IMG/VR virus record: IMGVR_UViG_3300046170_000220
Span: 1-56,809 of that record
DNA length: 56,809 nucleotides
Source: a virus
Reading direction: 5' to 3' (one strand)
Below, piece by piece: positions 40,456 to 47,148 of the stretch. Positions within the stretch are counted from its first letter, which is position 1. Every line of letters starts with the position of its first letter. The position numbers were made by a program, and so were the translations under genes. The notes beneath the pieces were generated by a model. It made no database searches. It had not been told where the DNA came from and was given only the letters and a program-made list of their open reading frames with translations.

Positions 40456-40655
40456 TGACTGAAAAAGTGGCAGTGACATTGGCTAGGTTAGAGGAGCGCA
40501 TAGGGCAGCTACAGGATGAGGTGCGCCATGTGCATAAAGAGGTGTCAGATCTAAAGGCTCAGGCGAATAGATGGAAGGGTGCCTTCTGGGTAATGATAGC
40601 TATTGGCGGCATAGCTGGAACGATAGCTCATTTGTTTATTGGGTGGATTAAGTGA
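40455..40655 (+). CDS. Coiled coil plus one membrane helix, XhlA-like
   Basis: A 66-residue protein with a coiled coil (LARLEERIGQLQDEVRHVHK) and one C-terminal membrane helix (FWVMIAIGGIAGTIAHLFIG) ending WIK. The layout is that of XhlA-like lysis helpers and some holin-associated proteins. It lies far from the endolysin, so a lysis role is uncertain. Its start overlaps the upstream stop. Confidence 0.72.
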   Translation: MTEKVAVTLARLEERIGQLQDEVRHVHKEVSDLKAQANRWKGAFWVMIAIGGIAGTIAHLFIGWIK

Positions 40656-40699
40656 CTATATCTCGGTCGGGTATGGGCAGTCAGTTATGGGGTAATAAA

Positions 40700-41131
40700 A
40701 TGCCGTTAACTAAAAAAGGCAAGAAGGTCATGAAGTCCATGAAAGGGCAGTATGGCGAAAAGAAAGGTGAGCAAGTTTTTTATGCCACCAAAAACAAAGG
40801 CAAACTTAAAGGTGTCGATATGAAAAAAGCAAAGAAGTATAAAGGTGGCGGTGACCTGCTTGCCAACTTGTCCCCAGCCTACAGTCTGATGAAGGGCAAG
40901 GGCGTGTTTAATGACATGATCAAAGGTGGGGGCATTGCTGGCGTGTTAGCAAAGCAACTTGGCAAAGATGACAAAGATGATGCCGTGGCTTCAGCGGCAG
41001 CCCCTTCCGCAGGAAAACCTGCCGGGATGGCCGAGGCACCAAAGATGATGTATGGCGGCGGTGCTGTAAAGCGAAGCCGACCTATTGATGGCATTGCTAC
41101 CAAAGGCAAAACAAAAGGTCGTATGTGCTAA
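40700..41131 (+). CDS. Basic phage protein with C-terminal ATKGK tag
   Basis: A 143-residue Lys/Gly-rich protein starting PLTKKGKKVMKSMKGQYGEK followed by KGEQVFYATKNKGKLKGV, a conserved unit seen in many marine phage proteins, then a Gly/Ala-rich middle and the end IDGIATKGKTKGRMC. I start at ATG 40700, where the conserved unit begins; GTG 40652 would overlap the upstream stop. The C-terminal tag resembles that of the LysM protein at 43990. Confidence 0.72.
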   Translation: MPLTKKGKKVMKSMKGQYGEKKGEQVFYATKNKGKLKGVDMKKAKKYKGGGDLLANLSPAYSLMKGKGVFNDMIKGGGIAGVLAKQLGKDDKDDAVASAAAPSAGKPAGMAEAPKMMYGGGAVKRSRPIDGIATKGKTKGRMC

Positions 41132-41283
41132 TGAAGCGTAAGTCAGTGACAGCCCCTAAAGGTTTTCATTGGATGAAGTCTGGCAGCGGGTTAAAGTTAA
41201 TGAAAAACCCAAGCGGTGGCTTTAAGCCTCACAAGGGCGCTTCCCTTAAGGCAGTCTTCCCCTTGCAAAAGGTTCATAAATAG
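41131..41283 (+). CDS. Very small basic protein
   Basis: A 50-residue protein (MKRKSVTAPKGFHWMKSGSG, LKLMKNPSGGFKPHKGASLK). Its ATG overlaps the upstream stop (TAATG). The APKGFH-W-M / KPHKGAS pattern is typical of tiny phage proteins in this genomic position. It is basic and may bind nucleic acid or virion components. Confidence 0.7.
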   Translation: MKRKSVTAPKGFHWMKSGSGLKLMKNPSGGFKPHKGASLKAVFPLQKVHK

Positions 41284-41394
41284 ATGGCAAAGCAGGTAGC
41301 AAATGTTCGTATCCAACGGAAGCGGATTCGCCGTCCCGGTCAGCACAAAAAAAATGTCAATAAGCGAAACAAAGTTAAGCAATTCTTCGGTTAG
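41284..41394 (+). CDS. Tiny Arg/Lys-rich peptide gene
   Basis: A 36-residue peptide (RIQRKRIRRPGQHKKNVNKR, NKVKQFFG) that starts directly after the previous stop (TAGATG). RRPG-HKKN-NKRNK resembles tiny basic proteins encoded at this position in marine podoviruses. A protamine-like DNA contact is conceivable. Confidence 0.6.
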   Translation: MAKQVANVRIQRKRIRRPGQHKKNVNKRNKVKQFFG

Positions 41395-41533
41395 AGTTCA
41401 TTGCAAAAAATGTAACCGTTGCGGTCAGGAACTAAAGAGTGTGTTTGTCCACGGGCATGAGCAATGCGTGTCTTGTGGACAAGTTGTGTATGATTGTTGT
41501 CAAGGAGAGGTTTCATGCGAGCAGCAAAAATGA
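41354..41533 (+). CDS. Small zinc-ribbon protein
   Basis: A 59-residue protein with paired Cys: CKKCNRCG and, after a short loop, CVSCGQVVYDCC. These form a likely zinc ribbon. ATG 41354 lies inside the preceding tiny gene; a longer frame begins at 41303. Possible roles are protein-protein or DNA contact. Confidence 0.6.
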   Translation: MSISETKLSNSSVRVHCKKCNRCGQELKSVFVHGHEQCVSCGQVVYDCCQGEVSCEQQK

Positions 41534-41862
41534 TGTGCGCTAGAAACAGGAAGAAGCCAATCGCAATGAAAGCTGGCGGCAATCCTGTAGCTAAGAGCTT
41601 ATCAAGTCCAGCGTTAAAGCCAAAGGTGATCAAGCCAAAGAAAGGTAAGGGGTCTTACGACAGGAAGGCCTCTTCCTTTAAATCTGGCGGCAAGTCAACA
41701 GTCAACAAGGCTGGCAATTACACAAAGCCAACTATGCGTAAAAGTTTATTCAACAAGATTAAGGCCGGTGGCAAAGGTGGTTCGCCCGGACAATGGTCTG
41801 CAAGAAAGGCCCAAATGTTAGCCAAACAATACAAGGCTGCTGGTGGTGGGTATAAAGACTAA
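41515..41862 (+). CDS. Basic conserved phage protein
   Basis: A 115-residue Lys/Gly-rich protein with the pattern STVNKAGNYTKPTMRKSLFN, then KAGGKGGSPGQWSARKAQML and AKQYKAAGGGYKD. This ending is strongly conserved in marine phage proteins; the function is unknown. AAGGAGAGG precedes ATG 41515, and it ends on the next start. Confidence 0.78.
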   Translation: MRAAKMMCARNRKKPIAMKAGGNPVAKSLSSPALKPKVIKPKKGKGSYDRKASSFKSGGKSTVNKAGNYTKPTMRKSLFNKIKAGGKGGSPGQWSARKAQMLAKQYKAAGGGYKD

Positions 41863-42050
41863 TGGAAAAGCAAATTATAGCTGGATTGATGGCCGTGATG
41901 ATTGGTCTCGCGGGGTGGAACCTCAAGACAACACATGATTTAACCATTACTGTTAGCAACATGAAGGTAAGTCACGCGGACAAAAACGCCATCCAAGACA
42001 TGAAGATGGCAATTCAAAGGCTAGAATTACTTCTTTTGCAGGACCAATGA
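41862..42050 (+). CDS. Small N-anchored membrane protein
   Basis: A 62-residue protein with one N-terminal helix (IIAGLMAVMIGLAGWNLKTT) and a soluble helical tail (MKMAIQRLELLLLQDQ). It may be an inner-membrane accessory of lysis or entry. Start and end overlap its neighbours by one and four bases. Confidence 0.65.
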   Translation: MEKQIIAGLMAVMIGLAGWNLKTTHDLTITVSNMKVSHADKNAIQDMKMAIQRLELLLLQDQ

Positions 42051-42223
42051 TTGAGTTTCTTCTTGTTGTTTATATGGGTCAGGGGATTATTAGCCAGACT
42101 CAAACATTTGAAGATCTGGACAGATGCTTATATTTTGCAAAGAGATTATCGGATCAAAAGCCAATTAAAGTAGAGGGGAGATCAGTGAAGATGATGGCAC
42201 TGTGCAAACCAGTGCCAAGATAG
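42047..42223 (+). CDS. Small Cys-containing exported-like protein
   Basis: A 58-residue protein: MIEFLLVVYMGQGIISQTQT, FEDLDRCLYFAKRLSDQKPI, VKMMALCKPVPR. A short hydrophobic start, two spaced Cys and a CKPV end recall the protein at 29589. Such proteins recur in marine phages. ATGA joins it to the upstream gene. Confidence 0.7.
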   Translation: MIEFLLVVYMGQGIISQTQTFEDLDRCLYFAKRLSDQKPIKVEGRSVKMMALCKPVPR

Positions 42224-42231
42224 GAAAAAAC

Positions 42232-42726
42232 ATGATTGCTGAAACGTTAGCAGGTATCGCACTTTTTAAAAGTGCTGTCAGCGGAATCAAAAGCGCTATA
42301 GGCACAGCTAATGATATTGGGGATATTGCTAGCTTTATAGACAATTTGTTTGAGGGTGAAAAACAGGTACAGCAAGAAAGAAGTAAAAAATCTGGTGTCG
42401 GTAGTGTAGGTGATCAATTTGGTGTAAAATCAGTAGCAACTGAAGTTATTAACGCAAAGATTGCACAAGAGCAAATGCGCGAGATAGCTTCGATGGTTGA
42501 CATGAGATTTGGCCATGGTACTTGGAAGGGCATAACAGAAGAGAGAGCAAAAAGAATAAGGGAAGCAAAGGAAGCTGAGGCCGCTGCCCGAAAAGAAATG
42601 ATTAGAAAAGCTAAAGAAACAGAAGAAACTATAAAGATGGTAGTCGGTACGCTTGCTATTGTATCTACCATAATCGGACTGTTTATATTTTTAATGATTT
42701 CAGTAGCCAAAGCAATTGTATTATAG
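42232..42726 (+). CDS. Helical protein with C-terminal membrane segment
   Basis: A 164-residue protein: an N-terminal amphipathic region (LAGIALFKSAVSGIKSAIGT), a charged coiled coil (KRIREAKEAEAAARKEMIRK), and a C-terminal membrane helix (GTLAIVSTIIGLFIFLMISV). It may be a virion membrane-contact protein or lysis accessory. ATG 42232 follows AGGA. Confidence 0.65.
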   Translation: MIAETLAGIALFKSAVSGIKSAIGTANDIGDIASFIDNLFEGEKQVQQERSKKSGVGSVGDQFGVKSVATEVINAKIAQEQMREIASMVDMRFGHGTWKGITEERAKRIREAKEAEAAARKEMIRKAKETEETIKMVVGTLAIVSTIIGLFIFLMISVAKAIVL

Positions 42727-42734
42727 GGAAGGTC

Positions 42735-42995
42735 ATGCCGTTAAAAAAATCTCAGAAAAGCCTGAAGGCTTGGACAAAGCAGAAGTGGACAACGAAGAGT
42801 GGGAAGCCCTCCACACAAGGGTCAAAAGCAACCGGAGAGCGTTATCTTCCGGCATCAGCTATTAAAGCCCTCTCACCAAAGGAATACGCGGCCACCACGG
42901 CTGCTAAAAGAAAAGGAACTAAAGCTGGTAAGCAATTCGTCCAGCAGCCTAAAAAGATACAGGCTAAAGTAAAGAAACATAGAAAGGTTAAGTAA
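42735..42995 (+). CDS. Basic conserved phage protein
   Basis: An 86-residue Lys-rich protein: LKAWTKQKWTTKSGKPSTQG, then GERYLPASAIKALSPKEYAA and KQFVQQPKKIQAKVKKHRK. The GERYLP-AIKALS-EYAAT pattern is widespread in phages of several types; the function is unknown. It ends on the next start codon. Confidence 0.8.
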   Translation: MPLKKSQKSLKAWTKQKWTTKSGKPSTQGSKATGERYLPASAIKALSPKEYAATTAAKRKGTKAGKQFVQQPKKIQAKVKKHRKVK

Positions 42996-43675
42996 TGGCT
43001 GTCGTTACACCAGATCTGCCAGAAATATTTGAGGAAGCGTTTGAACGCGCTGGTCTGGAGTTGCGGTCTGGTTACGACTTGAAGACTGCTAGGCGAAGCC
43101 TTAACCTATTAACATTGGAGTGGCAAAACCGTGGACTTAATTTGTGGACTATCGATGCTGGCACACAAGCTCTTACAGCAGGCACAGCAAGCTATACAAT
43201 GCCTTCGGACACTATTGACCTCATTGAGCATCAAGTCCGTCAAGGTACTGGAACGAATCAAATCGATACTAGCCTTGAGCGCATCAGCGTTTCTACATAC
43301 GCTCAACAAACTAACAAAAACACTGAAGGACGCCCTACTCAAATTTTTGTCGAGCGCTTGGCGACTTCTACGCAAGTTACTCTGTGGCCTGTGCCAGACA
43401 GTAGCAGCTATACTCTCGCGTATTACCGCCTTCGTGGAATCGATGGCCTCGCGTCTGGGGTAACAGGCACGGCTGATATGCCGCCAAGGTTCGTGCCTTG
43501 CTTGGCTGCTGGTCTTGCATACTACATTGCAAGCAAGAAGCCTGAGTCAACTGGCCGGGTACCAGCGTTAAAGCAAGAGTATGAGTTTCAGTTTGAGCTA
43601 GCGGCAGGGGAGGATCGTGACAGCTCATCTATTAAGTTTGTCCCTTATGATACATTCTACCTTGGTGGTGCTTAA
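42995..43675 (+). CDS. Head-tail adaptor-like protein
   Basis: A 226-residue protein with a helical N-terminus (FEEAFERAGLELRSGYDLKT, ARRSLNLLTLEWQNRGLNLW), a beta core (SYTMPSDTIDLIEH, PTQIFVERL) and helices (PCLAAGLAYYIASKKPE). This is typical of the adaptor/connector family between portal and tail in marine podoviruses. Confidence 0.78.
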   Translation: MAVVTPDLPEIFEEAFERAGLELRSGYDLKTARRSLNLLTLEWQNRGLNLWTIDAGTQALTAGTASYTMPSDTIDLIEHQVRQGTGTNQIDTSLERISVSTYAQQTNKNTEGRPTQIFVERLATSTQVTLWPVPDSSSYTLAYYRLRGIDGLASGVTGTADMPPRFVPCLAAGLAYYIASKKPESTGRVPALKQEYEFQFELAAGEDRDSSSIKFVPYDTFYLGGA

Positions 43676-43980
43676 TGTCTTACGCAAGGGGTAAGTACGC
43701 TTTTGGATTCTGCGACAAGACTGGGTTTAGATACCCATTAAGAGATCTTGTTGATGAATATAATAACGGAACAAGGACAGGATTCCGGGTGGGCAGAGAT
43801 GTTGTTGACCCGGATCAACCGCAAAACTTTTTAGGCAGGGTTAAGATTTATGATCCACAGGCTCTGCAAAATCCAAGGCCAGACACATCACATGATAGTC
43901 TGTTTGGCTTTAATCCTGTGGGCAACCCAGCCCAATACTTAATAGGACAGGTTGGAACTGTCCTAGTAACAACGAACTAG
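43675..43980 (+). CDS. Small structural protein
   Basis: A 101-residue protein with GKYAFGFCDKTGFRYPLRDL then DEYNNGTRTGFRVGRDVVDP, a pattern common beside adaptor genes in marine phages, and a hydrophobic end. It may be a neck component. The two halves show no catalytic motif. Confidence 0.75.
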   Translation: MSYARGKYAFGFCDKTGFRYPLRDLVDEYNNGTRTGFRVGRDVVDPDQPQNFLGRVKIYDPQALQNPRPDTSHDSLFGFNPVGNPAQYLIGQVGTVLVTTN

Positions 43981-43989
43981 AGGTGCGTT

Positions 43990-44853
43990 ATGCCAGTTAA
44001 AATTAAAGAGCTAGACCCCAAAACAGGAAAGCCAAAAAAGAAAATGCCTTTGCCGAAGTCAAAGCCACGCTATGCTAACCCAAAGCATCCAATGAATACA
44101 GAACGTACCGGGCCGCTTCGCAAGGCTAAAGGTGGTAAACTTGAAATGGTAGAAAAGGGCGGAAAGAAAGTCCCATTCTTCGCCGCAGATGGAGTGGGTA
44201 AAATGGCAAAAGGCGGGTCTATGAAAATTAAATCAGGAGACACCCTATCTCAAATCGCTAAGTCAAAAGGCATCAGCCTGAAGTCTTTGCTTGCGGCTAA
44301 TCCAAGCATCAAGAACGCTAATAAGATTCGTGTTGGCCAGAGCATTAAGATTCCGGGTGCTGAGGCCGGTAAAGCAGCCAAGACCAGCAACCCATACAAA
44401 GGCATGAGCCGTGTGCAGATGGCCGATATGGATGTGAAGAACAAATCTGAAAAGCGTCAGCGCACAGCGACTCGCTCTATGCAGGCTCAAGCTAAGATGG
44501 GTGCTGGAATGACACCAACCCCAAGCAAGGCGGCGGCCACCAAGGAAAAGAAGTCAGGCCGTGAGGCAATGATGTCTAAGGCGCGTAAATTGCGTGATAG
44601 TAAAAAGGCTTCAAACACTCAGGTTGAAGTGTCTAAAGGCACCCCGGCCATGAACAAGACGGCTTCCCTAAAGAATGTGGCGTCATCAGAAAACAAGCGC
44701 CTTGAAGCTCTTCGACAAAAAGCTCGCAGCAGGGCTGACCGCAGAATGGGTGGCGGTACTATGAAGAAAAAAGTCATGGCTTACAATAAAGGCGGCGTGA
44801 TGCGCGGCACGGGCGCTGCCACCAAAGGCAAAGGCTTTTCTGGCTGCTATTAA
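43990..44853 (+). CDS. LysM-domain basic protein with ATKGK tag
   Basis: A 287-residue protein with a LysM domain at about residues 77-120 (MKIKSGDTLSQIAKSKGIS then LLAANPSIKNANKIRVGQSI). LysM binds peptidoglycan. Flanks are Lys/Gly-rich, and the C-terminus reads GGVMRGTGAATKGKGFSGCY. The tag resembles that of the 40700 protein. Probably virion-borne and in contact with the cell wall during entry. Confidence 0.8.
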   Translation: MPVKIKELDPKTGKPKKKMPLPKSKPRYANPKHPMNTERTGPLRKAKGGKLEMVEKGGKKVPFFAADGVGKMAKGGSMKIKSGDTLSQIAKSKGISLKSLLAANPSIKNANKIRVGQSIKIPGAEAGKAAKTSNPYKGMSRVQMADMDVKNKSEKRQRTATRSMQAQAKMGAGMTPTPSKAAATKEKKSGREAMMSKARKLRDSKKASNTQVEVSKGTPAMNKTASLKNVASSENKRLEALRQKARSRADRRMGGGTMKKKVMAYNKGGVMRGTGAATKGKGFSGCY

Positions 44854-44860
44854 TAGGAAG

Positions 44861-44875
44861 AAGTTCAAATGAACT
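44861..44875. promoter_or_regulatory. Dispersed palindrome spanning a start codon
   Basis: AAGTTCAAATGAACT covers ATG 44869 of the next gene. A bound protein, or the short hairpin the message could form, would interfere with its expression. Confidence 0.5.
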
Positions 44876-45501
44876 ATTCACAACTTGTACAGGCTATTCA
44901 GGACTACACGGAAAATGACGAGACAACATTTGTCTCTCAGATACCAACGTTTGTCCAGCAGGCAGAGCAGCGTATTAATAGATCGGTAATGATACCGGAT
45001 CTAAGGAAGAACGTTGCTGGTGTTTTGACAAGCGGTAATAGGTTTTTGGCAACGCCCTCTGATTTCTTGGCTGTGTTTTCTCTTGCGGTTATTGATGCCA
45101 GTAATGATTACCATTTTCTTTTGCATAAGGATTTGAACTTTATCAGGGAAGCTTATCCAGCTACGGCAACGCAAGGGCTTCCTGTGCATTACAGCATATG
45201 GGACGACACATCTTTTGTTGTGGGGCCAACGCCTGATATAGACTATAATGTGCAGCTTCATTACTACTATGACCCGCAGTCTATAGTTACAGCATCGACA
45301 AGTTGGATAGGGGACAACGCTGATACAGTCCTTCTTTATGGTAGCTTGATCGAGGCATACACCTTCATGAAAGGTGACCCTGATATTCTCACACTGTACA
45401 CAACGCGCTATAATGAAGCATTGCAACAACTTGGGCAGTTGGGCGATGGAAGAAATAAACGCGATAACTATAGAGACGGAACGCCAAGGATTGAGATGTA
45501 A
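44869..45501 (+). CDS. Neck/adaptor protein
   Basis: A 210-residue protein starting YSQLVQAIQDYTENDETTFV, with QIPTFVQQAEQRINRSVMIP, ATPSDFLAVFSLAV and LPVHYSIWDDTSFVVGPTPD. This is the adaptor (gp6-like) family common in marine phages that links portal to tail. Its gene follows a LysM gene and starts inside a dispersed palindrome. Confidence 0.8.
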   Translation: MNYSQLVQAIQDYTENDETTFVSQIPTFVQQAEQRINRSVMIPDLRKNVAGVLTSGNRFLATPSDFLAVFSLAVIDASNDYHFLLHKDLNFIREAYPATATQGLPVHYSIWDDTSFVVGPTPDIDYNVQLHYYYDPQSIVTASTSWIGDNADTVLLYGSLIEAYTFMKGDPDILTLYTTRYNEALQQLGQLGDGRNKRDNYRDGTPRIEM

Positions 45502-45797
45502 TGTTTGAAGCCATAACAATGGACGTTCCTGAAAGCCCTATAGTAAGCGTTGGAACCACAAGCAATAGGGGTATGTCCCCAGAAGAGGTTGCGCGTTTAT
45601 GCGTTGACAAGCTGATGTCTGTGTCTGAAACGGCACCACCAGCAATTAAGGATCAGGCTCAAGCCTTTAAGTCTGATATGGAAAAGGTGGTAGCCTATTA
45701 TATGCGGCAAGCTATCAAGAGCGACAGAACTACCATTTACAACAAACTGATGGATGCTGGTCATCCTGAACTTGCCGAAGCGATAAGGAGACTTTGA
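45501..45797 (+). CDS. Small helical protein in the neck cluster
   Basis: A 98-residue protein with GMSPEEVARLCVDKLMSVSE and KVVAYYMRQAIKSDRTTIYN. The family is frequent next to adaptor genes; the function is unknown. It overlaps the previous stop (TAATG). Confidence 0.72.
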   Translation: MFEAITMDVPESPIVSVGTTSNRGMSPEEVARLCVDKLMSVSETAPPAIKDQAQAFKSDMEKVVAYYMRQAIKSDRTTIYNKLMDAGHPELAEAIRRL

Positions 45798-45798
45798 C

Positions 45799-46230
45799 AT
45801 GGCAATCACACAAGCAATGTGTACTTCCTTCAAAAAAGAACTGATGGAAGCAAAGCACAATTTTTTAGCCTCTGGCGGCAATACATTTAAGTTAGCTCTG
45901 TACACTAGCAGCGCTACCCTAGACGCCACCACAACGGCTTATACAGCGACTAACGAGGCAACCGGCACGGGTTATACTGCGACTGGTGCCGCGTTAACTA
46001 ACATTGACCCAACAACATCAGGAACAACAGCGTTTACTGACTTTGCTGACCTCACATTTAGCACAGCAACGATTACCGCTCGCGGCGCATTGATTTACAA
46101 TGACACCGCTGCTGGCGACCCATCTGTTATTGTGCTGGACTTTGGTGCAGACAAGACATCAACTGCTGGTGATTTTACAATTTCGTTCCCAACTGCTGAC
46201 GCATCTAACGCAATCATTCGTATTGCCTAA
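45799..46230 (+). CDS. Beta-rich tail/neck structural protein
   Basis: A 143-residue protein: MCTSFKKELMEAKHNFLASG, FKLALYTSSATLDATTTAYT, LTFSTATITARGALIYNDTA. This pattern is a widespread marine phage structural family. It lies directly before the fibre genes. Confidence 0.78.
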   Translation: MAITQAMCTSFKKELMEAKHNFLASGGNTFKLALYTSSATLDATTTAYTATNEATGTGYTATGAALTNIDPTTSGTTAFTDFADLTFSTATITARGALIYNDTAAGDPSVIVLDFGADKTSTAGDFTISFPTADASNAIIRIA

Positions 46231-46242
46231 TAGGTATTAGGC

Positions 46243-47139
46243 ATGTCTAGCATTACCGGATGGGGTAGAGGCACTTGGGGTGAAGGCCCGTGGGGTGAAG
46301 CTGCCCCCGTAGTCGTAACTGGTGAATCTGCCACTGGTGCCGTAGGTAGCGTATCCGTATCTGGTGATGCTAACTCATCGGTTACTGGCGATTCAGCTAC
46401 AGGCGCTGTTGGGTCTGTAGTTGTATCTGCTGATGCTAATGTTTCGGTAACTGGCGAGCAGGCTGTATCTGGTATTGGGTCAGTTACTGTTACTGGCATT
46501 GCCAATGTAACCGTCACTGGTGAAAGCGCCACTGGCAATGTCGGCTCTGTAACTGTGGCGGCCAATGCCAATGTTCCTGTTACTGGGCTATCGGCAACGG
46601 GTAATGTTGGATCGGTAACGGTCACCGGAGCGGCGAATGTTTCGCTAACAGGAATATCCGCAACTGGCGCGGTTGGTTCTGTAACAGTTTCCGCCGATAG
46701 TAACGTAAGCGTTACTGGAGAGGTGGGTACATCTGCTGTTGGAAGCGTATCAGTAACAGCAGATTCAAATGTTTCAGTTACTGGTTTAGAGGCGACATCC
46801 TCTATTGGATCTGTGACGGTTACCGGTGACGCAATTGTTTCCCCAACTGGGCTGTCTGCTACTGGCGCTGTAGGAACTGTAACAGTTAAGTTTGGCGTTA
46901 TAGTTCTGCCAACAGGCGTTTCTGCCACTGGGGCTGTAGGCACAGTTTCAACATCTGCTGGTGCTGTTGTTAGTGTCACTGGCGTTTCTGCTACAGGAAG
47001 TGTTGGTGTGGTATTGGTGTGGGGTGAGATTGTGCCAAACCAAAATCCATCGTATAATACAATCAATAGCAGCCAGTCTCCGGGGTGGTCAGATGTTAAT
47101 AGCTCTCAATCCCCTACTTGGAACACAATAGCTGCATAG
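46243..47139 (+). CDS. Tail fibre-like protein of eleven 22-residue repeats
   Basis: A 298-residue protein. Residues 5-19 are a W-G motif (GWGRGTWGEGPWGEA). Then eleven repeats of 22 residues follow the pattern VTGxSATGxVGSVTVxxxANV (about 25-265). A polar tail (NSSQSPGWSDVNSSQSPTWN) closes it. The repeats probably form a stacked beta structure. A W-G motif and a single repeat-like end also occur in the tail hub (50785) and in the protein at 52713. Confidence 0.8.
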   Translation: MSSITGWGRGTWGEGPWGEAAPVVVTGESATGAVGSVSVSGDANSSVTGDSATGAVGSVVVSADANVSVTGEQAVSGIGSVTVTGIANVTVTGESATGNVGSVTVAANANVPVTGLSATGNVGSVTVTGAANVSLTGISATGAVGSVTVSADSNVSVTGEVGTSAVGSVSVTADSNVSVTGLEATSSIGSVTVTGDAIVSPTGLSATGAVGTVTVKFGVIVLPTGVSATGAVGTVSTSAGAVVSVTGVSATGSVGVVLVWGEIVPNQNPSYNTINSSQSPGWSDVNSSQSPTWNTIAA

Positions 47140-47148
47140 GAAAAAATT

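Noticed and set aside
46227-47066. A 279-residue open frame on the minus strand opposite the 22-residue-repeat fibre gene
   Set aside because: It mirrors the repeats of the plus-strand gene (Thr/Val/Pro-rich antisense), has no ribosome site and lies wholly within a convincing gene. Repetitive DNA keeps the antisense frame open.
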